Shown in pieces: positions 49,712 through 62,035 of a stretch of 64,000 nucleotides of DNA. Made by a program: the position numbers and the translations under genes. Under the pieces are notes generated by a model that did no database searches, was not told the DNA's origin, and saw nothing but the letters and a program-made list of their open reading frames with translations. The stretch comes from Calycina herbarum. Its lineage: Eukaryota; Ascomycota; Leotiomycetes; Helotiales; Pezizellaceae. The first letter of the stretch is position 1. Each line of letters begins with the position of its first letter. The DNA lies in assembly GCA_001414485.1 (NCBI GenBank), contig LLEY01000003.1, positions 682,001-746,000 on the forward strand, read 5' to 3'.

Positions 49712-50041
49712 AAACCACCCAACCGTCCGATTCCCTGCCTTGCAACTAGGCACATCTTCGACATCTACGCGGTCGGATTTCTAAGCAGCACTGACTACAT
49801 CGAGCGGATAGGGCACCTCTGGGGCGGCATTTACAGAGTTTTCACGATCGGCAAAAATGGGGGTATACTAGCTAGTATAGGTTTCGCAGACTCTGATGAG
49901 TACAGCCTTCCTCCTACGGCGGTCGACCTATACGAAGAAGAAAACAGAGCGTCTGTTAAAGAAGGGAGTGCAAAGGAGGGTTATGCTCTATGCGGGTGGA
50001 TAAGCCTAGAAGGGACGGTGAAGAGCTGGGATCTCGTGTAA
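49712..50041 (+). pseudogene. Start-less 109-residue open frame, origin unknown
   Basis: Between a TAA at about 49709 and a TAA at 50039-50041 one frame is open and protein-like: RHIFDIYAVGFLSSTDYIER, then GHLWGGIYRVFTIGKNGG and later EGYALCGWISLEGTVKSWDL. There is no ATG, so it would be the 3' end of a gene or part of a mobile element. Its composition is normal, unlike the RIP-mutated DNA after 50.8 kb. No family is recognised. Confidence 0.3.
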
Positions 50042-50790
50042 GCGAAGAGGGATAGATAGAGGGAAATGGTTTAGATAGAGGTCTCTCCCCTTCTCTTAAC
50101 TCCCCTGCTTAGGTAGAAGGACACTCTTAGGAAGGGCTCGATTAGGCAGGGAAAAACCGCTGTAGATACAGGCCCGACGACAATTCACGATTCATTTGCG
50201 ACTACGATACTAGCCCTCTCTTTGCCTATATGCCCAGAAACGCGATTTCACAACATATAAGACAGAAAGGCTAGCTCACTTTATACGAACAGTGCTCAGG
50301 GACTAGGCTTATAGAAAGCTAGGGATTAGAGGCGTATAGGGAAAACAGAAGCTTCGCTTTGGTTATCAGGATAGAAACACATAGAGTACGCTGCCTAGCT
50401 AGGGGTGTGCTCTACGCAAATCCTACAAGGCATAGTCGGCCCTGCTAGAGTAGCAGAGATATGGCAGGCTATCGCGAAGGGGGGTCAAACTCTTAGGGCG
50501 AGGCATATAATAGCAGCGATAGAAGGAGGATGGTGATTCATTACTCTATACAACACTGTCTATATAGCCTAAGAGGACAGAGGCGCATGTTGGTCTACGA
50601 AGAGTATATAGAGAGCAGTTAGCTGGTTAGTAATCGTAGGCTTAAGGAGCAAACTGTAGAAGAGACGTAGAGAAAGAGAATTTGTCCTCCTCTTTCTCTT
50701 AAACTTAGGAGGCGAAACATAAGAGAAAAGCGTTGTAAAGGTTCCAGCGTAGAAGGAACATGCTCTAACTTCACTGTATATTTAAACAAA
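50042..50790. other. Mixed relic sequence 5' of the LINE RNase H
   Basis: Stops in all frames and CTAG-rich text point to mutated mobile DNA, perhaps the more 5' part of the LINE, but no domain can be read. Confidence 0.35.
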
Positions 50791-51880
50791 ACCTGAACCG
50801 AAAAAACAGAGAGGCACTGATCAAACTACAAGGCATAATAAATATACATCTTTCACCGACATTAGAGATATACGACGCAGAAGCCAAAGCTGCCTTACAT
50901 AGTCTAGAACTAGCCCTAGACTCTCCTTTCTAGGCCTCGGCTACGAAGTGCTGGATTTGCCTCGACAACCTCGAAGCTATACTACAACTGACCTACCGGT
51001 CTTGCGGCACGTCGCAAGAGACCTTTAATAAGGTATATAGCTTTACTCAGCTATACTCGGGGAAGATTTAGACAAGGTGGTGCCCTAGTTATATAGGAAT
51101 CTGCGGCAACGAAATAGCTGACAAAGCTGTAGGTAAAGCGGCTCGAACACCCTCTTCTGGTTCCCCTCTACTCTATACTGCTACACTTAAGAGAGAGGTT
51201 AAAGAGACAGGGATCAGGCTCGTAAATCAGCTCTAGCAGACAACGCTCCCAGATACCTATAAAAACCTAGGACTTACTTTCTAGCTTTTAAAACCTAAGA
51301 CTCTCTAGCTACTAAGAGAGGTCCTAGCTTAGCTAATTATAGCTCAAACTAGCTACGGAGACTTCATAGTATACCACCTTCGCTTCTTCTACCTTAATAC
51401 GTTACTAAAAGTAGGGAATTATAAGTATAAAAGAGCTAAAACATAATTCTACCTACTCTTCTATAGACTAGCTAATAACAAAGATCCAAGGTTATTAGCT
51501 AAGGCAGAGAGAAAACCTTATCTTCTATTTAGACCTAGCTATAAGAAACTCTTTAGTAAGGTCTATGCTAAAACTAAGTTCTTTATGAAAATCTGTCTTT
51601 TAAGATAGCTTAACTCTTCTTTTCTTTCCTTTCTTTTTCTTTATATATATATCCTCTTTATCTTTCCCTGATTCTATAAACTAATTAAAAATAAGAGCTG
51701 TTCTAAAAGTAGAGCTTCTCTTTAAACTTTCTCTTATAAATTAGCTTACTCGTTTACTATCTCTATAGCCTAAGGCACCTCTCTAGCGTTATTTGCTCTC
51801 TTTTAAGACTCTTTTAAGACTTAGCCTACGCGAGCTATTCTCCGCTTAACGTTAAATAGAAATAAACAAATAAATAAATA
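50791..51880 (+). mobile_element. LINE (Tad1-like non-LTR) relic, 3' part with RNase H, copy 1
   Basis: A type I RNase H is readable on the + strand: LEIYDAEAKAALHSLELALD at about 50861-50920, CWICLDNLEAI near 50950, and a YIGICGNEIADKAVGKAA block near 51090-51145 (the family's H-x-G-I-x-G-N-E-x-A-D). The 3' end is an A-rich AAATAAACAAATAAATAAATA tail, normal for this class. The region 51410-51880 is nearly identical, in reverse complement, to 62040-62500. The copy is 5'-truncated and RIP-mutated. Confidence 0.85.
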
Positions 51881-53741
51881 ACGTAGTATACTAGGACCTC
51901 GTGATTATTAGGACCTCGTAAATTTTTTCCCTACTCTACTACCTCTAACTTTAATACACGTTTTCTTAATAACTACCTAATAAAATCTTAAACCTAAGAA
52001 GCTTAAATTATCCTAGCTATTAAAGCTATTTAATTATTTAAATAAATAAACTATAGTAAAGCTATAAAGCTATATAGAGTCTCTTATTCTATACTTACTA
52101 ATAGAATAGCTAGTTAAACTACTCTTAGTAAACGCTAGCTAGTAAATTATAAAATAACTATAATAGAAGAGAAGGTGATTATTTAAAATATACTTAATCT
52201 AGATATAAGAGGATTTATACTTTAGCTAGGTAGTATAGAAGATATAGTAAATTATATACTTAAGTTATATAGAGAATAACACGTTAGAAAGAACTAAGTA
52301 TAACGATTTATATAATAACGTTTAAAACTAAAGACGTGTTTTAATCGTGTTTATAATTTCTAAAAGGCCTTATATAAAGATCCTAAGCTAATTAGCGCGT
52401 AGTTTTAACTAGTAGAGAATATATAGGCGAAATATAGGATCTAAGACTGCGATTTCTATAACTTTAATAAGACTGGTTTTATAATAGGTATTATCTACGC
52501 TAGAATAGTTATTATATATACTAATCAACGTAGTAGAGGTAAGGCTATCTAGCTAGGCAATCGGGAATAGACTATAGCAATTGTCTATATTAATAGAGAG
52601 AGTTTAAGTATCTCTCTATTCTTAGTAGTTTAAGAGAAAAATTACCTTACTAGTTAGTATACTAAGGACGGTCTTTCTAATAACTAGGTTATTAAACTAA
52701 CTAGTAATAGATAGACTAATAATAAGGCAGGCTTAGAATAGTTAGAATACTTTAATAAGTATACTTGTAGTTATATAAAAGAGCTATGTTAAATATTAGT
52801 TTTAGATAGATATAAGAGTTATAAATTAGTAGTATTCTAAGAGTATTATAAGTTATATAATATTATTACTCTTTGCCTACTTTCTTATTTATCTTATCTA
52901 ACCTAGCTACTCGATATTAGGTGTTTTAGTATTCTTAAACGTATATATAAGTGTTAAATTAAGACTTTTATTAAGGCTTATATAAACTATATTACTAAGG
53001 TTAAGTTCTTTCTTATGTTTTACATAGCTTATAACTAGTTAATAATAACCTAAAACACTAAAGCTAGGTTTTATAGAGCTGGTCTAGTACTTCTAGAACC
53101 CTAGACTATGATCTTAAAGCTTAATATTAAGTTATAGACTCTTATACTTACTAGACCTTCCTCTGTCGACGCTACCTTTTAGGTCTCTTAGACTTCTTAT
53201 AACTCTTCTAAAGCTCTTTTATAATCAACTCTTATTAAAGATCGTATTACTTATTATTAAGAAAGCTCGCTAATATCTATTTTCTAAATAATCGCTTTAT
53301 TAGTAAAAGGTATAGAGTAATTAGCTTATAAGGTAACTCTCTTATTAGCCTAGGTTTATATACTTCGAATAGTAAATAAAGCCTTTAGTAAACGTTAGAG
53401 AGCTAAAAATACCTATGTTTAAGAAGAAGGTGTACTTACTATAGAGGATATATAGAACAGATTAGCTTAGAAGAATATAGAGAAGCAGGTTTAATATAAT
53501 AAGTACTTTAGAGAGAGTAGAGAAGATAAAGGATAAACGACTTAGTAACGTTATAGTACTTATAGAAAAACTAGTTATAATATATAAACGTGTTAAGAAG
53601 TTATAGATATATCTAGTTTATTAGATTCTAAGTAGTTTTAATTAATTTAATATATTATAGTAGTTTTATTATATTTTAAAGTAGTAGAGTAGGAAAAAAT
53701 TTATAAGGTTCTAATAATTACGAGGTTCTAGTATACTACGT
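51881..53741 (+). mobile_element. Fot1/pogo-type DNA transposon, 1861 bp, RIP-mutated
   Basis: Terminal inverted repeats of about 60 bp (left ACGTAGTATACTAGGACCTC, right its mutated complement) with TA on each side (51879-51880 and 53742-53743) define the ends. The length matches Fot1 elements. Transposase landmarks on the + strand are FYNFNKTGF near 52452-52482 (first DDE Asp region, altered), VLDRYKSYK at about 52799-52825 (the LDGHxSH site, altered) and NIITLCLLSYLSYLT near 52860-52905 (the LPPHSSHLTQ block). It sits within the A-rich tail of the LINE, so it inserted after it. Confidence 0.88.
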
Positions 53742-56269
53742 TAAATATAAACTTTTTTACTAAACCTATATTTAAGATTTTCTTAACTAATAAAATTAGA
53801 TATACTATAAGTAATAATAGTAACTTAAATTATTCTCGTAGTCTTATAGATGTTTGAGTAATGTTTTCACTAGTAGAATTTAGGCTAAATTTTGATTAAG
53901 ACCTAGAAAAGCTAGCAAATTTATAGATCACCTGATAGTCACGTGTCAATGACCGGCACATCTGATTGATCCTAGCGACAGGTGAATTCAGCTAACTATC
54001 CTAGTACTTTTACAGAAGAATTACCTCTTAGAAACTAGCGCCTCTAAATTTAGTAGCCAGGCTGAAGTGTTTCCGGTTCGTATTATCTATTATCCGAACC
54101 GAATAACCCAACTTAAAAAAAATACCACCTCCTCCCAGATACATATACAATCACGAAGGTCAGTATTACCCACGCACGCTTCTTATCTCACGAACATCAG
54201 AGCCACCATGTTAAAATCATAAAGCCCACGGGCGCGAGACCGATAAAGGAAGGACTACAGATAAGGTGACGTGTTTTAGTGTTTCATGCTTCTCAACTTT
54301 TCCAAGCTGCATGCCATAAGTTTCTCCGTGATCTTTCCATCCAAGCCCATTTTTGCTATCCTAGGGGAGCATAGCGATTGGATCTTCAGATCATGGAGAG
54401 TGGATCAGGGATACATCCCCCTAACTGTCTGTAGACGCAGACATTTTCGCGGCCAAATCACCCTTGCACATGACAGACAGTTAAGGGGGGGGGGAAGTAC
54501 ATTGCGTACTACATGTTTATCTTGCTTCTATGCCTGACGAAAATTCTTCACCTTAAGGATCTTGGAGGCTGCAGAATTTTAGTTTTCCCATCCTTATCTG
54601 CTCCGTTATATTTTCCCTGGCAATCTACTTGTAAGGGTATCTTTCGTCTCCCCGCATTAACACATGGAAGAAGCATTGTTCACAACTACCGTGTGGCATC
54701 ATTGCAGATGCGGCTCTCACGGTAGTCGTGTGCGGTAGCCCTAAATGTATCAACATTGGGAGGCTACACGTAACCTTATTACTACCTTACCCGCTGTGGG
54801 GAAACTTGGCAGCATCAAGAGCCTGACCTGGCCTGGTTATTCAAAATCGCCTCCAGCTGGCTGGATTTGAGGTCTTGGCTGGTATCATCTTGATACCTCA
54901 TGTTCTTCTTCCAGTTTCTTGTTCCCCTTTCATTTTGAATTACTCTGCTTGAGGGTAGTATGGATTCAACTTCCAAGCCTTCAGTTTCTTACAACGATGT
55001 AGATCGTCATCGCAGCACATTGATTTCTGCTACTGTACCCTTTGCCTGCATCCCCATCACAGCGGTTACAGTGGGCTAATGCTGCTAATAAGGCACGCTA
55101 TTTTGTTATCACGAAGCTACGTCAGCACGGAAGATTTAATCAAAGTGAATGGAGTATTTTTCACACTTTGAGATACCAAGGATAAAGAGTTTCGTTCTAC
55201 GAGGGTGTCTGGAGTTTCTCAGCGAGATGTAAATCCAATCGGTTGCTATGTGGCGGTTGCACCTCCGATGGCAATGTTTACAGGGAAACAAATTCAACCT
55301 GATCACGATTTCTATGCATGTTTTGTCGACCTCAAACAGTCCTAGTCATTTTCCTACCTTCTCTTCTAAGAATGGAATAGAAAAACTTCATCAACAATGG
55401 TGCTGGTCTTTCCACACTGTTTTAGGAGATGTGGCCGAGTCTCTGCATTATTTTCGTTTGGAACTTGCCAACAAAAACCAAGAATGTGTTTGATCTGAAA
55501 TGCCTTTGGGTGAAGCTTTGCAACAGACCTTCCTAAAGAAAACTTTGTGGCCCCCCTTGGTGGAATGCCGGTGTTATTTGCTGTAATTTCTTTGGGGGGG
55601 GGGGGGGGGGGAAGGAGGCGGTAGTTTTGAAGATATTACAGTGTGCGAAACTTGTCGTGCTGTACAGCCAGGTGACATGTGTCTTCGCCTAAATCTAGTT
55701 TTACACCAAAAGTCACCACCTTGGGAACTGTATGTTTCTTGAACCTTGAGTAGTAGAGACAAGTATATATATTAGTTATAGTTTATAGAGTTAGCTATAA
55801 TTTATAGTATTAGAGTTAATCTTAAAACTTTTTTAGTGGATCAGTATCTTTTAATTCTATTGATTGGTCTACTTACTGTATCTAATTAAAGTAAACTTAT
55901 TAAGTAATATATTAGATAGTAGGTAAATCGACTATAAATAGCTAGAGACTAAATATTAGCTTTAAAGAAGCTAATTTCGTAGTTTCTAAAGAGGCGGAAT
56001 TCATGTAGATGTTCCTATGAGTGTATATATGTATCCTTATATGAATAGTATTAAGACTAATGAAAGGTTTGATGGTGCGGGGTAAAAAGGACGTGCGGCG
56101 AAGACAAATGTCGTAGTACTGTAATCTCTGCGGCCCATCAACCTCTGAGATTGTAGGTTGTTAGAAAACAGGGTATGCTTTGATTTATTTAAGAGTTAAT
56201 TTGTCCTCGATTTCCTTCTGGTTGTTCTAGCTTTCAATTTGCCCATTTATTAGTTGCCAAGCCATCATA
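53742..56269. other. Spacer between the Fot1 element and the synthetase gene
   Basis: 53742-54050 and 55745-55990 are AT-rich and RIP-like; the rest is ordinary. A 39-codon frame at 54960-55079 (MDSTSKPSVSYNDVDRHRST, then a hydrophobic stretch) could be the first exon of a lost membrane protein, but nothing continues it. An 18-base G run lies at 55594-55611. The synthetase promoter probably lies in 55990-56269. Confidence 0.4.
55594..55611 (+). repeat. Poly-G run of 18 bases
   Basis: Uninterrupted G homopolymer; assembly length is unreliable at such sites. Confidence 0.95.
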
Positions 56270-59200
56270 ATGACTCTCATCAACGATCTGTTTTATGCTG
56301 AATTAATTCAGAACTCTTCTTTATCCTCAAACGTCAAGATATCTTTTACACAATGGGCTAGCCACCTACACAGTGAGCTAGAGTCACAAGATGAATCATT
56401 TTTAGCCCTGCTTGCCCTCGTGCCAACGCATTCTAACACTGGACTTATACCACTTGCATCATTGGCACTCCTTTTATCACATTATCGTGGACCTCCTCCC
56501 ACATTCGAAGTCATCCACCATTACATCGAACTGTGGCCAAGATTACCGGAGAGTGTAAAGTCGGGAAAGGATCAAAACGAGGCTCGACTCCTTCAACGAA
56601 TACTCCACCAAATAGCAGCATACGCCGGGGATATCCCATCACTTCTGCACTCCACCAGCTCGCTGCCGGCCCTGATCGACTCAACCTCACACAACAGTCT
56701 AACACACGAACGCTTGACTTCATTCATACGAAATTTTAGACTCCCATTACATTTTTCCAACGGTACACAAAAGCCAGTCATCGCCATAGCACTCCCCAAT
56801 GGCTTTTTTCTCGGCCTCTCGGTATTGGCAATATCCTCATATTACACCGCTGCACCAATGAACATAACTGGGGGTACTTCGCAATTTCGTAACGACGTCA
56901 AACTTGCAAACCCTCGTTGCATTGTGGTTCGCGAATCTGATATACCGAAACTTGATCTGCTTGACTCTCGGGTAGCCGATTCCGACATTAAAGTACTCTT
57001 GATCCGCGAAAATGAGGATTCGACATTCCACCTCGAGCATTTGGATCACAATACGCCTTTGGTAATTTCTCCTCCTATACCGAACTCTGCAGAGGACTTG
57101 GCCCTCATTCTCTTTACAAGTGGGACCAGCGGCACCAAGAAAGTGGTTCCCGTCACGACATTTGGGCTCCTGGTGGGCGTTTCTTGTGTTATTGACTCTT
57201 GGGGACTTACCCGACACGACTCTTGTCTGAACATGATGCCCTTGAACCATGTTGGGGGAATTGTCAGAAATCTATTTGCCGCTGTGCTTTCTGGTGGGTC
57301 AACAATTCTGTGCCCAGCATTTGATCCCAATTTGTTTTGGGACCTCTTGGAAGAAAATAGAGGGACATGGTATTATGCTTCGCCATCAATGCACATGAGC
57401 ATTCTGGCCGAGGGTGAAATCCGTGGTGATGCAGTTTCAAGCTGTACTCTTCGATTGGTTTGCAACGCAGCTGGTGGACTTCTCCCTGCCCTTGCGACTC
57501 GCTTAAAGAACACTTTCAGCTGCACTGTTCTACCGAGCTATGGCATGACTGAGTGCATGCCAATATCAACACCGCCGTTGGGATATCAGCTTGATCGTTC
57601 GGGAACTTCTGGAATTGGATGTGGCCCGGAAATCTCTGTTTTTGATGAAGCGGGTAACCGATTACCCCCTGGTCAAGTCGGTCAAATTCAGGTCAGAGGC
57701 GGGCCTGTATTCTCGGGCTATCTCGAGGATGGCAAAATCAACAGGTCAGCTTTTAGCCCTGATGGCTGGTTTGATACTGGAGATCTGGGCCTACTTGATC
57801 AAGACGGATACCTTCATCTCACAGGTCGCGGGAAAGAAATCATCAACCGAGAAGGCGAAATAATATCCCCCTTCGAAGTTGAAGAAGCGATTACTATTGC
57901 CTCTCAAGATACCACTTCCATATTGTACGGACGGTGCTTGCATTTTCAGCTCCACACGAAGTTCTCCAGGAAGTTGTTGGAGTTGCCCTTGTGACCCGAG
58001 AATCTCTGCCACGTCCTGATCTGCGAGACCTGCAAATGGCTCTGAAGCCACTGCTTCATTCGACAAAATTGCCAGTAGTGGTTGTCTATATGACTGCATT
58101 GCCAACAAGCAACAACAAATTGTCCGAATCAGATTTGGAGAACGAATAGATATGACCCCTCTCACAAACGAGATGAAGTTAATCGAGAAGCATTTCGAAG
58201 CTTCTTGTCCACCACTCAACAGTTCTTTGAACTCCAAAGTCTCAAATTCGGTTTGCGTCCTGGACTCTACCAGCGTTTTGCACGAAGTGAGGAGATTCAT
58301 GGGCGTGGGAATTGAGGCCCATGTGCGTAGCTGCCACCACGATGGCACTTCAATTGTATACTTGGCGCCTGGAGAATTGCCACCGGAGATCACGACGGGT
58401 GATCGAGAGATTACACTTCTCGAAGGACACCTCCGAAAGACGCTCGATGGTTTTCTTCTCCCATCTCAAATCATCTTTGTTGATGCTCCATTCCCTCGAA
58501 ACACTCAAAGTCAAGTCGACGAAAAGCTCCTAGACGTTGCATTGCAGAAGATGAACCAATCAAGCTACACCCCATCTCTTTCTTCAACAGAACAGCTTGT
58601 ACGGGATGCATTCGCAAGCATCCTTGGCTTCACCGCAAGTGAGATCTCTTCAAACTCAGATTTCTTCAACATGGGAGGTGACAGCATGAGCGCTGGCCAA
58701 CTTCTTTCTATACTTCGTCGCGACTTAAAGGTTCGAGTGCCCGTCGATCAGCTGTTTACCTCAAGCAGTGTCATTGAGCTTTGTACTCTTGTGGATAAAA
58801 TTCTACTCGACTCCGTGAAAATTACAACATCACCCCTACCACAAATCGGATGCACAGAAACGTACAGTTCAACGAATCCTTTCGTGTTGCTCATAAACCT
58901 CATCCCACTTCTGGTTCTTTATCCAATGAAAACGGCTTTGCATTGGACGGCCCTTATGTATGCGCTAAGTTCAATTCCATCGGTTTGGGATGAACCCAAT
59001 ATGCCGTCTCGATTTTTAGCCCTGATTGCCGCAATGTTCTTTTCACGAGCCCTGGGCCAAATCGTCACACCTATTGTTGCAATAATGATGAAGTGGTTGA
59101 TTATTGGAAAATACCGTCAGGGAATGTATCCTATGTGGGGACCTTACCATACTCGGTGGTGGATTGTAGACAAAACGTTGCAAATTTGCGGACAAGTAGG

Positions 59201-61273
59201 TCTCTGAAGCAAAATATCTAATTATTCGTGCTAACCAACTCATAGGGCGTCTTTAAACACTCAGAGGCCACTCGAACCTTCTACTATCGCCTTCTCGGAG
59301 CAAAAATCGGCAAGGGAGTAACAATTGAAGAGGGAACTACCCTCGGGGAATTTGATCTCCTCGAAATTGGTGACAATACATTCCTCGATAGGTGTATTTG
59401 TCGACCATTTGCCGCGGAAACGAATTCTTCGATGTACCTTGGCCGCATATCGATTGGAAAGAATTGTGTTGTTGGTTTGAAGTCGCACGTTGCAGCTGGT
59501 TCTGATGTTCCGGACGACACTTTGATCGGGGCGAACTCGTCATCATATGAGATGAGCAACAGCAGCGCTACGGGGCCAATTTACAAGCCAAAGGTTAAGC
59601 CGCATATTCTACTTCAAGTCTCGGGCATCATTCCCATCCAGATCTTGGTGCTTTTTGTATCCTCTCTACCATGGATGGGCGGTCTTGTTGGGATTGTTTC
59701 AAACCAAACACAATCAGATACAAGTAACGCCAGAAGTATCGTGCTTTGGTGGGCGACTCCTCACCGAATAGGTTACCACTACCTCGCCAGGGTTCTCAAC
59801 GTCGTTGTCCGGCCCTTCGTGTGGTTAACACTCGTGGTTATCATCAAGTTCGCCTTGAACAAAATCTGTGGCATTGCAAAGCCGATGCCAGCCGAGAAAA
59901 AGACGTCCAAGGATTACTTTCGTTCACATCTCCTATTTGAATTGGTGCCAAATGGCAGCCTGAGACAAATCACTCAACTCTTTGGTTCACATTACGAATT
60001 TACATCGATGATAATGAGGGCTTTGGGTGCAAAAGTTGGCCAACGAGTCTACTGGCCAGGCACCGGCCCCTCAATTCAAGATTTTGATTTGCTAGATGTG
60101 GGAGACGATGTGGTCTTTGGTTCTCGCTCTCATTTGGTCACTTCGGATTCTACTGGCAGCGACAAAATTCGCATTGGCAACGGTGCTATGATTGCTGATC
60201 GTGTAATGGCAAGTCCCGGGACAATCATCGGGGAAGGCACTGTACTTGGTAGCGGAGCATTCATTAAGAGAAACCAGATATGCGAACCAAAAAGTGTTTG
60301 GGTAGGGAACCGGGATGGAAGTGCACTTTGTCTCTCTGGGCAGTCCAGTTCCAAAGATGAGAAACCAAACTACTATGGAGACTCATCGAAAGAGTCTCCT
60401 GCATCCAGCAATCCACCATCTTACCCCGGATCAATCACCTCGCCTGAAGTTGTCTCCACATCCACCCCATTTGGACGTGCATTTTATCAAGGGCAGGCTA
60501 CATATCACGTCTTTGGGCAAACATTTCTCTTCGCTTACTCTACGTTCATTACAGTTTTTGTTCATTTCTACTGGGACGTCGGCGTATTATCAACAATTGT
60601 TCTCTCACGCACTCTGATGGCTTATGATCAATTTCATCCTCATTGGTACCAACCATTCAAACTTTACGCCTTCGATATCGTCGTCCTCTCCGGTCTTTAC
60701 TTGGTTCTTTCAGTCCTCTCTCTGTCAATCGTCATCGCTGCAAAATGGCTCCTTCTCGGTCGCCGCAAGGTTGGGAATTACGACTGGGACAAGTCAAGCT
60801 ACTGCCAGCGTTGGCAGCTCTTTCTTACAATTGAAGCTATTCGTCGTCGATGCTTTGGTGGCTATGGGGTTTTGGGATTATTTACTGGCACGCATTTCAT
60901 CGTTCTCTATTTCCGAGCGTTGGGTGCTATCATCGGGAAGGATTGCGCCTTATTTGCGGGAGGTAGGCCCGGTCTTATGTTCACGGAACCGGATCTCTTG
61001 ACACTCGGGGACAGAGTTGCTGTGGATGACGCGAGTTTGGTTGGTCATGTGAATTCCAGAGGAAAGTTTTCGTTGATTGAGCTTCATGTGGGGAGTGGCA
61101 GTGTTTTGAGGTCGGGGAGTAGGCTCCTTTCTGGAGCAAAGATGGGTGAGCAGTCAGTATTGTTGGAGCACACTCTAATCATGGCTGGCGATGTGGCAGA
61201 CGATGACGTGACATATCAAGGATGGCCAGCAGACGTCTTTCACGGGAATCGGATAAATATTGGGGGAGCTTAG
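56270..61273 (+). pseudogene. NRPS-like synthetase: adenylation-carrier-six-helix/three hexapeptide-repeat domains (Pls/VibA-like architecture), with two frameshifts
   Basis: One 50-bp intron (59196-59245, GTAGGT...GCTAACC...ATAG) and about 1650 residues if the frame is followed across two breaks. Adenylation domain from 56270: A3 LILFTSGTSGTKKVV (about 57102), MPLNHVGGIV (about 57236), A5 LPSYGMTEC (about 57529), A7 WFDTGDLG, A8 GRGKEIINREGEIISPFEVE, A10 Lys in LPTSNNK (about 58118). Carrier domain with DFFNMGGDSMSAGQL; the phosphopantetheine Ser codon is 58683-58685. Then membrane helix pairs near 58885-59105, 59605-59860 and 60500-60760 alternate with three hexapeptide-repeat domains. That order is known from epsilon-poly-lysine synthetases. 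The frame shifts near 57931 (ILYGR to VLAFSAPHE) and near 58121 (right after the A10 Lys); each equals a loss of 3n+1 bases. Everything else is open, so damage is recent or an assembly fault. Substrate unknown. Confidence 0.85.
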
Positions 61274-62035
61274 TTAGACAAATATCTGGAGTAGGAAGTA
61301 GCAAGACATAATATAGATTTCTTTTATCATCAAGTAGATAGTTAGTACCTGTTGGGTCTCGTAAATTGATTGGCTCTCGCTTAGCTCGTAGCTAGTCCCT
61401 GATGTGTTTGCGGTCATCTATAGTTTCTTAACTTTCTTTCATGATTAACAACAGGGTCGAGTTACTTCTTATCACTCTAGGTCAGGGTGTAAATTCTTGA
61501 TCATGGAATAAGAGGAGAACTTGGAAAGGCACCACTTTCGAAAAACAAAATTCCTACGACACTCTCATCACATAAAAGTTGAAAATGAGTCCACTGCGGT
61601 AGTCTTCCTATGGAGGTCGTTAGCAACAGTTGCGACAATAGCTCCCCTAAAATTTTAAGTGCTTCCTCTAAAATTTTAGCGATATCCGTCTACTCTAACT
61701 AAATAATAATTTAATTAATATACTAAATTTTACTATTAAAATTAATTTTAGTAGTTATATAAGTACTATAATAATTATTAAACTAATTAAATTTAATTTT
61801 AGAATATCTAAATTTCTTACTTAGATTTCTAAATAGAGTAGAGTTATTATTTTTATTAACTTTTAGACTTATAATACCTTTCTTACTACTTCTTTTAATA
61901 TTATAATAGAAGGCGTTTTTTAAAGATAAGGCTAGCTTATATAAGAGTAGTTCCTGCTTTTTTTATTTACTAGATATAAATAGCTATCGAGTGAATTATT
62001 ACCTTATACCTGAAATTAATACTCTTTCTAGTATT
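61274..62035. other. Spacer and RIP relic with a repeat-end-like motif
   Basis: The first 360 bp are ordinary (synthetase 3' flank). From 61640 the composition turns strongly AT-rich. CTCCCCTAAAATTTTAAGTG followed by CTTCCTCTAAAATTTTAGCG looks like the end of an inverted-repeat transposon, truncated on its right by the LINE. No partner end is seen. Confidence 0.4.
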
